From DAOUGC01 sp034429695 (GTDB lineage Bacteria; Chloroflexota; Anaerolineae; Anaerolineales; Anaerolineaceae): a stretch of 12,180 nt of DNA. Under the pieces are notes generated by a model. That model saw only the letters and a program-made list of their open reading frames with translations, was not told the DNA's origin and made no database searches. The position numbers and the translations under genes were made by a program. The stretch spans positions 1 through 12,180 of the forward strand of contig DAOUGC010000265.1 of assembly GCA_034429695.1 (NCBI GenBank), in the 5' to 3' direction. Shown here in pieces: positions 7,509 to 12,180 of this stretch; the stretch's first letter is position 1, and each line of letters begins with the position of its first letter.

Positions 7509-8275
7509 GCACCCACCCCCATCATGGTGGTAAACAGGGTGAACAGCCCGCCGCCGATCAGCGCTACCGCCAGCACCCAGCGCAGAACATCCTGCGCCTT
7601 GACGCTGCCCGTGTATATCGGTCCGGCAGCCATGTAAGCCGGCAGGGCATACACTTCCTCGCCCAGCAACACTTCGTCAGCACTGGCATACATGGCTGCC
7701 TGGGCGGGCAAGGAATCGGTGGCGGACAGGGTGAAGGCACGCTGGCGACCGGCTGCATCAGCCAACAAGGCCGCCTCACTGCCGATGGAGCCTCCCAGAA
7801 TATTTACCGAAACATCCTCGGAATGAATGGCCAGCATGCCACCTGCCACATAAGACAGGGGCGTGGGTCCGGCCAGGCGGCCGCGGTCGGGGTCATACTG
7901 CTCAGGAGTGTTGCCCATGCGGTACGCTGCACGCAGCACATCCTGGGTGAGCAGCGACACTGAGCCGGTTCCGCTGGTGGCGATTAATGGACGGTCACTG
8001 ATGGAGGTGACAGAGGCCAGGCGTTCCAGGGAAGACAAAGCTGCCAGCGCCGAAGCAGCCTCTGGTGAGCTGATCTCGGCTGTGCCCGCAGAAACATGCA
8101 AACGGCGGCCCTCTTCAACCGAGAGGCCCACCGCGCGATTTAGTTGTTTGAAGGCTGGCATGGGGCGAAAAACCGTGGGAGCCGCACCTTTCCGGCGGCC
8201 CAGCAGGGTAAACAAAACCATCAACCCCGCTCCCAGCAGGATGATCCCCAGACCCAGCAGCGCGTCAACGCTCAT
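7505..8275 (-). CDS. DUF6754-like two-helix membrane protein
   Basis: 256 aa. A helix at 3-25 is followed by a basic GRRKG turn, a soluble middle domain of about 200 residues, and a C-terminal helix at 230-250. The middle contains a recognisable conserved stretch around residues 46-128 (NRAVGLSVEEGRRLHVS, then SLERLASVTSISDRP, then DVLRAAYRMGNTPEQYDP) that I associate with DUF6754, a family of unknown function. That assignment is from memory and should be tested with a profile search. The basic residues after the first helix suggest that the soluble domain faces the cytoplasm. AGGTGA (8283-8288) lies seven bases before the ATG, which overlaps the stop of the previous small gene as ATGA. Its own stop overlaps the next gene in the same way. 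Confidence 0.85.
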   Translation of the reverse strand: MSVDALLGLGIILLGAGLMVLFTLLGRRKGAAPTVFRPMPAFKQLNRAVGLSVEEGRRLHVSAGTAEISSPEAASALAALSSLERLASVTSISDRPLIATSGTGSVSLLTQDVLRAAYRMGNTPEQYDPDRGRLAGPTPLSYVAGGMLAIHSEDVSVNILGGSIGSEAALLADAAGRQRAFTLSATDSLPAQAAMYASADEVLLGEEVYALPAYMAAGPIYTGSVKAQDVLRWVLAVALIGGGLFTLFTTMMGVGA

Positions 8276-8520
8276 GGTTCGCTCACCTCTCCACGCAAAT
8301 AAGCGGCAAAACTGTGCGCGGCTGTCCGATCTTCCAACAGCCCGCCCAGTTGTCGCCAGCGCTCCGTCTGAACACCCGCCAGCGGTGCGCCAATATATAC
8401 AAACTGCGCCAGCAACACCGTTAAAGGTCCCGATGCTTCAAGAAGAGTGGCTGCAGTTTCAGTCAATCCAAATCGTTGCAAGAATTGCGCCCAGGAATCC
8501 CAATACAGTTTTTCCTGCAT
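8272..8520 (-). CDS. Small 82-aa protein heading the cluster
   Basis: 82 aa, soluble and mostly helical by composition, beginning MQEKLYWDSWAQFL. No family is recognised and no motif or signal peptide is visible. The frame stays open further upstream, but the added residues (GAAHSCSGCGRF and so on) would read through a promoter-like TATACT box and look non-coding, so the ATG at 8520 is preferred. There is no Shine-Dalgarno sequence before it, and the predicted transcript start is within about five bases of the ATG, which fits a leaderless or nearly leaderless mRNA. Its stop overlaps the DUF6754-like gene (ATGA). First position and tight coupling suggest a small cytoplasmic accessory subunit, by inference. 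Confidence 0.7.
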   Translation of the reverse strand: MQEKLYWDSWAQFLQRFGLTETAATLLEASGPLTVLLAQFVYIGAPLAGVQTERWRQLGGLLEDRTAAHSFAAYLRGEVSEP

Positions 8521-8529
8521 GTTATGGCT

Positions 8530-8557
8530 AGTATAGCATAGTTTGAATCGCCCGCAA
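8530..8557 (-). promoter_or_regulatory. Putative promoter of the eight-gene cluster
   Basis: On the minus strand a TATACT -10 box (8530-8535) lies 16 bases from a TTGCGG -35 box (8552-8557). The expected start of transcription, about 8522-8525, falls two to five bases before the ATG at 8520. The -10 is a good match and the -35 is moderate. Confidence 0.5.
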
Positions 8558-8619
8558 CCGGAGCAGGAATGGGCAGCCCCCACCTTATAAATATGTAGAG
8601 AGGTCAGCGGTGGGGAGGA

Positions 8620-9372
8620 TCATTTGCCTGCCGCTTGAGCCTGGTACAACCGCGAACCACCACCCTGCGCCAGGTAAGCCGCCACAGCAGCGCGCATGTC
8701 GTCCTCGTCCTTCCAGAAGGTGCTGATCTGCGAACGGTGCTGTGCAATACTGTCCCCCCATGCCTGCAGACCCACCTGGCTGATCGATTGTTCCAGCGTT
8801 TGGAACCCCTCAGGCAGGTGGCGGTGAAGGTCGTGCGCACTCTGCGCTGCGTAGGGATAATCAGCATAATACAGCAGCGGGACGCCGGTTCGTTCAGCGG
8901 CAGCGCGCACAATGCGGTGATCCAGGTGATCACCCAGTGTGAGCGGGCAAACCACCTGCAGCGGCTGACCCGCAGCGGCAAACCCATCCTTCAGCCGCGC
9001 GCTGAGTTCCAGCATCAACGGGGTTTCACGGGCTGGCTCAGCATGGAACAGATCGTAATCCGAGCCAACCACCGGGCTGCCGTCCGGCAGGCGGCGGTAG
9101 ATGCAATCGGGATAATCAAAACAGCGCAATGTAGCCCCCAGCACCCGCGCTGCTGCCTGTTCCTCGGCGCGACGGCCCGCTGGCGCATCCCTCGCGAGCA
9201 TCCAGCGAGCGTGCAGGCTCCGGGCATAATCAGAAAGCGGCCCGGCTGGTACGTCACCGGCGAACAGCGACCAGATGCCCACCTGATCCCCGCGCCAGGT
9301 CTGCTCGCGGATCATGCCGCCGCACGACAGCACCGCGTCATCCAGATGAGGGGAAAGATAAATCCACTGCAT
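8620..9372 (-). CDS. PIG-L / LmbE-family N-acetyl-sugar deacetylase-like protein
   Basis: 250 aa, about the usual family length. The family uses zinc to remove acetyl groups from N-acetylglucosamine-linked substrates such as thiol precursors, glycolipids and antibiotic intermediates. The first metal and catalytic motif is SPHLDDAVLSC at 7-17 (His9, Asp11, Asp12), a variant of AHPDDE. The second is HLDH at 149-152. The helix RRAEEQAAARVLG (67-79) and YYADYPYA (168-175) are typical supporting elements. The third motif position is Ala where many members have Glu, as in other PHLDD-type members. No signal peptide or membrane helix is present, so it is cytoplasmic. The start MQWIYLSPHLDDA places the motif at the usual distance from the N-terminus. 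No clear Shine-Dalgarno precedes it. It is divergent from the 101-aa gene and upstream of the cluster on the same strand. The substrate cannot be told from sequence. Confidence 0.92.
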   Translation of the reverse strand: MQWIYLSPHLDDAVLSCGGMIREQTWRGDQVGIWSLFAGDVPAGPLSDYARSLHARWMLARDAPAGRRAEEQAAARVLGATLRCFDYPDCIYRRLPDGSPVVGSDYDLFHAEPARETPLMLELSARLKDGFAAAGQPLQVVCPLTLGDHLDHRIVRAAAERTGVPLLYYADYPYAAQSAHDLHRHLPEGFQTLEQSISQVGLQAWGDSIAQHRSQISTFWKDEDDMRAAVAAYLAQGGGSRLYQAQAAGK

Positions 9373-9427
9373 GACTTATTTTTATCACAACCCCGGCAGG
9401 GTGGGAAATAAATCCGCGCCAAACAGG

Positions 9428-9433
9428 TATAAT
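9428..9433 (+). promoter_or_regulatory. TATAAT -10 box for the 101-aa gene, overlapping a minus-strand GATAAT
   Basis: A perfect TATAAT lies on the plus strand 32 bases before the ATG at 9466. No good -35 is seen at 16-18 bases. The minus strand of the same spot (9432-9437) reads GATAAT, which could serve the divergent deacetylase gene. Confidence 0.45.
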
Positions 9434-9465
9434 TATCCCAACAGAACGTTTTGAGGAGCCGCAGC

Positions 9466-9771
9466 ATGGATTTTTTGCGTGATTTGTTTGAACGCCCTTA
9501 TCCCGCCGACCGCGCACAGGAAGTGCAAAAATTGCTTGACGACCTGATCCTGATCGGTCGCACCGATGATTACCTCTCCGAGCGCCCCGGCAGTCCATTC
9601 AACATGCAGTGCCGCCATAACCGCGCCCGTGAAATAGGCAAACGCATGCACGACATCGGTGGAGTGGAATTGATGGAATGGGCTTACCGCAAGGTCAAAC
9701 GCAAACTGGGCAAGCTGCTCGCCGACCATCTTGGCTATGCCTGGACCGACGTGGGCAACTGGCGCTTCTAA
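9466..9771 (+). CDS. Conserved-looking 101-aa orphan protein
   Basis: 101 aa beginning MDFLRDLFERPYPADRAQEV, soluble, helical and rich in charged residues. It contains PGSPFNMQCRHNRAREIGKRMHDIGG in the middle and a Trp/Gly-ended C-terminus (GYAWTDVGNWRF). The single Cys and the His residues do not form a recognised metal site. The basic helix WAYRKVKRKLGKLL could bind nucleic acid or acidic lipids, but no known domain is recognised. The start at 9466 is supported by GAGGAG (9453-9458) with a seven-base spacer and a TATAAT upstream; an in-frame TTG at 9451 is less likely. It is the only plus-strand gene in the window, sits alone, and has its own promoter and terminator, so it is a separate unit. 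Confidence 0.85.
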   Translation: MDFLRDLFERPYPADRAQEVQKLLDDLILIGRTDDYLSERPGSPFNMQCRHNRAREIGKRMHDIGGVELMEWAYRKVKRKLGKLLADHLGYAWTDVGNWRF

Positions 9772-9774
9772 GAT

Positions 9775-9808
9775 AACGGGCTGTCGAATGTTTCCGACAG
9801 CCCGTTTT
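9775..9808 (+). terminator. Intrinsic terminator after the 101-aa gene
   Basis: AACGGGCTGTCG (9775-9786) pairs perfectly with CGACAGCCCGTT (9795-9806), giving a 12-bp stem and an 8-base loop, and the sequence continues into TTTT. It begins four bases after the TAA. On the minus strand the stem is followed by ATCTTAG, so termination of the convergent DUF4013 gene would be weaker. Confidence 0.88.
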
Positions 9809-9834
9809 GATTCCATTATTAACCAAACCCGGTA

Positions 9835-10608
9835 CTACTCCACCACCACCTGCACACTTTGAGCGCCCGCCACTGACCGCGATTGCCGGTACAGACTGGC
9901 GTTCATTGCCATGCCCACCATGCCGGTATATACCGAAACGGCCATCATTGCAAACGGGAACAGGCAGCATAAAACCACCGTGAAGATGAGAAGCTGCAGC
10001 ACCATGTTGGAAACGTAGATGAACGCATTGAGCACAATCACCAGCAATAAGTACCAGCCAAAAGAACGTTTCAGCACAGACCAGATGGTGGGAAAGTCAA
10101 AACCGCCGCCAAAGCGCCCGGTCTCCACCGCGCGTCCCATGCCAACCATCATGCACAGAGTCAACGGAACCGTGACCAGCATCATGGGAATGGTTGCCAG
10201 GCTCATAAAACTCCCGATCAGCAACATCCACCACGCCTCGGATGGGTCTCCACCGCCCATGATGAACGCATTAAACCCGATGATCGGCGCCATGCTGCCG
10301 ATGATCACAGCAAAGGTTAACAAGAAGACCGGAATGTTATAGATCAGGGCGATCCCCATCAACCGGATGCCCTTGCCCGCCAGGTCGCCCCAGTCGTTCC
10401 ATTCCGGCAGATGGAAAGCTCCATCCCCGTTGATGATGCGGTCCATGATGCGGTGAATATAACCGTAATAAAAAACCGTCGGAACGAGCGGAATAATCAT
10501 TGCAGCCAGCATCAAGCCAACGGCGATCAGGATTTTGACCACCCAGCGCGGGTCGCGAAGCGGAAAAGTGAGCACCCCGCCCAGTTTTTTTGTCGTGAAG
10601 ATTTCCAT
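9835..10608 (-). CDS. DUF4013-family integral membrane protein
   Basis: 257 aa with about five or six hydrophobic segments (roughly 24-46, 82-117, 127-155, 185-225 and 226-240). The signature of DUF4013 proteins is present near residue 67: LPEWNDWGDL, followed by a GIRLMGIALIY helix. The family is of unknown function and widespread in archaea and bacteria. A soluble loop at about 157-180 (GRAVETGRFGGGFDFPTIW) links the middle and last helices. The start ATG has a purine-rich AGGTAGGGGA just upstream. The gene lies 25 bases after the aminotransferase gene on the same strand, so the two probably share a transcript, although no functional link is obvious. Confidence 0.85.
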   Translation of the reverse strand: MEIFTTKKLGGVLTFPLRDPRWVVKILIAVGLMLAAMIIPLVPTVFYYGYIHRIMDRIINGDGAFHLPEWNDWGDLAGKGIRLMGIALIYNIPVFLLTFAVIIGSMAPIIGFNAFIMGGGDPSEAWWMLLIGSFMSLATIPMMLVTVPLTLCMMVGMGRAVETGRFGGGFDFPTIWSVLKRSFGWYLLLVIVLNAFIYVSNMVLQLLIFTVVLCCLFPFAMMAVSVYTGMVGMAMNASLYRQSRSVAGAQSVQVVVE

Positions 10609-10633
10609 GTTCCCCTACCTTCTTAAAAAACCA

Positions 10634-11704
10634 TCAGGCTGCGCCCATGAACTCTGAAATGGCTTCCAGCAGCGCATCAACATCGTCCAGGGTCAATTCA
10701 CCCATATGGGCAATGCGGAAGTTGCGCTCCCTCAAACGCCCGTACCCATTAGCCAGGCGCATACCACGTGCGATTAAAAACTGATTCAGCTCAGCCACCA
10801 ACAACCCGCGCGTATTTTGCACGGATGTCACCGTGCGCGAGCGGCAGGCGGCATCCGCCAGGGGGGGCATTTCATTTTGCTCTGCCCAGGCCTGCACGCG
10901 CGCGGCCATGGCTGCGTGGCGGGCGTAGCGATTCTCCAGTCCTTCCACCAGCATGCGGTCAAGTTGCACATCCAGGGCATAAATCAAAGCCATGGCGGGC
11001 GTCATGGGGGTCGAATCCTTCACACGGTGGCGTTCCATCTGCAGCATGTCAAAGTACCAACCGCGCGCCGGAACCTGCGCCGCAGCTTGCATGGCACGCT
11101 CAGAAGCTGAGGCAAAGCTCATGCCGGGCGGCAATGCCATGCACTTTTGCGATGACGTGAATAAATAGTCCAGCCCCCATTCATCCATCTCAATCTTCAC
11201 ACCCCCCAACGACGAAACCGCGTCCACCAGGATGAGGGTATCAGGGCTGGCTTCACGTGCTGCCGCAACCAGGTCTGGCAGGGGATTTTCCACACCGGTT
11301 GAGGTTTCATTGTGCACAATCGTCAGCGCTTCGTAATGTCGTTCGCGCAGTGCATCCGCCAGCATATCCGGGCGCAGCGCATCTCCCCAATCCACATCCA
11401 ACCGGACGGCCTGCTTGCCGTTTGCCTGGGCGATATTAAACCAGCGTTCTGAAAAAGCGCCGTTTACCGCGCACAGCACATCGGCCGTCACAAAGTTGCG
11501 CACGGCGGCTTCCTGACAACCCGACCCTGAAGCGGTCACCTGATAAACCGGCTGGGTGGTGGCAAACACCTTTTGCAGTTTATCAGCGGTGCGCCTGAAC
11601 AGATCTTCAAAATCCTGACTGCGGTGCGGAACCATGGGGCGCGCCTGGGCAGCCAGCACCTCAGGGGCAACATCCACCGGACCGGGAACAAACATGGGTG
11701 ACAT
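10634..11704 (-). CDS. Class V aminotransferase, alanine-glyoxylate / serine-pyruvate type
   Basis: 356 aa from the ATG at 11704; an in-frame ATG (11716) and GTG (11722) are also open. It is a PLP-dependent enzyme of the family that includes alanine-glyoxylate and serine-pyruvate aminotransferases and phosphonate or aspartate relatives. It is cytoplasmic and probably moves an amino group between a small amino acid and glyoxylate or pyruvate. Numbered from the GTG: FVPGPVDVAPEV at 11-22, SGSGCQEAAVRNF at 65-77 (cofactor phosphate region), VHNETSTGVENP at 136-147, LVDAVSSLGG at 165-174 with PLP-binding Asp167, TSSQKCMALPPG at 189-200 with the Schiff-base Lys193, and FRIAHMGELTLDDVDALL at the C-terminus. 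GGAG (11711-11714) six bases before 11704 favours that start. Two copies of TGTTAGCC and a putative promoter lie upstream. Substrate specificity cannot be assigned. Confidence 0.92.
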   Translation of the reverse strand: MSPMFVPGPVDVAPEVLAAQARPMVPHRSQDFEDLFRRTADKLQKVFATTQPVYQVTASGSGCQEAAVRNFVTADVLCAVNGAFSERWFNIAQANGKQAVRLDVDWGDALRPDMLADALRERHYEALTIVHNETSTGVENPLPDLVAAAREASPDTLILVDAVSSLGGVKIEMDEWGLDYLFTSSQKCMALPPGMSFASASERAMQAAAQVPARGWYFDMLQMERHRVKDSTPMTPAMALIYALDVQLDRMLVEGLENRYARHAAMAARVQAWAEQNEMPPLADAACRSRTVTSVQNTRGLLVAELNQFLIARGMRLANGYGRLRERNFRIAHMGELTLDDVDALLEAISEFMGAA

Positions 11705-11738
11705 GCGCGTCTCCATTTCCACCTGAAGGCAGTGTTTT

Positions 11739-11757
11739 GGCTAACATTCGGCTAACA
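11739..11757 (-). repeat. Direct repeat TGTTAGCC x2, 11-bp period, operator-like
   Basis: On the minus strand TGTTAGCC occurs at 11750-11757 and again at 11739-11746, exactly 11 bp apart, about one helical turn. The pair lies between the putative -10 box and the aminotransferase start. One face of the helix would present both copies, as expected for a repressor site. Confidence 0.4.
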
Positions 11758-11785
11758 GTAAAAGGGAATAAAAAAGCAGTGGCAA
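11757..11785 (-). promoter_or_regulatory. Putative promoter of the aminotransferase unit
   Basis: On the minus strand TTGCCA (11780-11785, five of six bases of TTGACA) is 17 bases from TTTACT (11757-11762, four of six of TATAAT). The -35 box lies inside the 3' arm of the upstream terminator hairpin. The start of transcription would fall near 11750, within the direct repeat. Confidence 0.45.
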
Positions 11786-11807
11786 AAACCGGCTGCCACG
11801 GCTTTTT
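11771..11807 (-). terminator. Bidirectional intrinsic terminator after the 71-aa gene
   Basis: On the plus strand AAAAAGC (11771-11777) plus GTGGCA (11779-11784) pair with TGCCAC (11794-11799) plus GCTTTTT (11801-11807), with one A/G mismatch and a 9-base loop. Each strand therefore has a GC stem followed by a T run; the minus strand continues TTTTTTATT. It ends the 71-aa gene located 50 bases upstream. Confidence 0.85.
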
Positions 11808-11838
11808 CCCGCTGCTGGAGCAGGAGCGCCGTGGCAGC
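11792..11838 (-). other. Second perfect 11-bp inverted repeat sharing an arm with the terminator
   Basis: GCTGCCACGGC (11792-11802) is the exact reverse complement of GCCGTGGCAGC (11828-11838), 25 bases apart. The 11792-11802 arm is also most of one arm of the terminator hairpin, so in the minus-strand RNA the two folds exclude each other. Confidence 0.7.
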
Positions 11839-11857
11839 GATGAGAGTCAATAAAGGT

Positions 11858-12073
11858 TTACAGGAAGAAGGAGAGGGCCACCAGGACGGCGATAAACACA
11901 CCGGCCAGAATGCCGATTTTCTTCAGGTCAGCAATCACATCGGTGTAATCGGGGTTGAACTCGCTGGCGGAGGCGCCGCGCTGATATGCCTGCACGGAAG
12001 CCTGGCTGGCGGTTGTTTCAACTGTGTTTCCATTTCCACCGCGTGAATACTGGCGTTTTTGTTTCTTTGCCAT
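11858..12073 (-). CDS. 71-aa tail-anchored small membrane protein
   Basis: 71 aa. The N-terminus is strongly basic (MAKKQKRQYSRGG), the middle is polar, FNPDYTDVIADLKKIG (about 43-58) precedes the membrane, and a single hydrophobic helix at about 57-71 reaches the very C-terminus (ILAGVFIAVLVALSFFL). The layout is that of a tail-anchored protein with its basic domain in the cytoplasm. I believe similar small proteins occur in Anaerolineae, but I cannot name a function. The start at 12073 is fixed by AAGGAGA eight bases upstream; the frame stays open further upstream but would include the promoter. An extended -10 box upstream and a strong terminator downstream make it a short, probably well-expressed single-gene transcript. 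Confidence 0.85.
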   Translation of the reverse strand: MAKKQKRQYSRGGNGNTVETTASQASVQAYQRGASASEFNPDYTDVIADLKKIGILAGVFIAVLVALSFFL

Positions 12074-12113
12074 GGTCAATTCTCCTTCTATTCTTATCTT
12101 GCGAACGGGGTGA

Positions 12114-12122
12114 ATTATATCA
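12114..12122 (-). promoter_or_regulatory. Extended -10 promoter of the 71-aa gene
   Basis: On the minus strand TGATATAAT is a perfect extended -10 (TGN plus TATAAT). The -35 region is poor, as is usual for extended -10 promoters. GTGA and TCAC flank the TATAAT symmetrically, a possible small operator. The mRNA leader would be about 34 bases. Confidence 0.65.
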
Positions 12123-12180
12123 CACCGCTGCAGTCCTGCCGGAGCGATCATTAATTCGGATTTTAATGGATCATCCTCGA

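Noticed and set aside
8521..8583. Upstream extension of the 82-aa protein with a CSGC motif
   Set aside because: The added codons cover the TATACT promoter box and there is no ribosome binding site at the earlier start. The Cys pair is probably accidental.
8578..8615. Inverted repeat CCCCACC / GGTGGGG downstream of the deacetylase as a terminator
   Set aside because: The 24-base loop is long, the stem is seven bases, and no T run follows on the minus strand.
1..12180. CRISPR array, tRNA, rRNA, transposase or phage genes
   Set aside because: I found no regular spaced repeats, cloverleaf sequences, terminal inverted repeats or mobile-element protein motifs on either strand.

Overview
The window looks like a chromosomal segment of a GC-rich bacterium, most probably a Chloroflexota member of the Anaerolineae type. 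I base this on the families I think I recognise: an orphan MutL-type ASKHA protein, a DUF6754-like protein, a zinc-ribbon protein with many PDWL motifs, a DUF4013 membrane protein and an LPXTG-like tail on a small membrane protein. This assignment is inference from memory of families; no marker gene such as rRNA is present.

Region 1 (positions 27-8520, all minus strand) is one long co-directional cluster of eight genes, read from high to low coordinates. They encode an 82-aa small protein, a DUF6754-like two-helix membrane protein, a six-helix membrane protein, an 846-aa zinc-ribbon / PDWL-repeat transmembrane protein, a second six-helix protein, a MutL-family ASKHA ATPase-like protein, a barrel-sandwich / KOW-like protein, and an LPTTG-tailed membrane protein. 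Three junctions overlap by 1-4 bases, one has a single base between stop and start, and the other three gaps are 62 to 84 bases. A near-consensus promoter lies directly before the first gene. This cluster is the best candidate for an undescribed system: a membrane-bound complex with a cytoplasmic nucleotide-binding subunit and a multivalent scaffold. No glutamate mutase catalytic subunit is encoded with the MutL-like protein.

Region 2 (8620-9808) holds a PIG-L/LmbE-type deacetylase on the minus strand and a divergent 101-aa orphan protein on the plus strand. The orphan has its own TATAAT box and Shine-Dalgarno sequence and ends at a strong hairpin terminator.

Region 3 (9835-12122, minus strand) holds a 71-aa tail-anchored small membrane protein with an extended -10 promoter. 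After it comes a dense regulatory stretch of nested hairpins, a promoter and an 11-bp-period direct repeat. Then come a class V (alanine-glyoxylate/serine-pyruvate type) aminotransferase and a DUF4013 membrane protein, probably cotranscribed.

No tRNA, rRNA, CRISPR array, insertion sequence or transposase was seen. No stretch longer than 300 bases lacks a gene.
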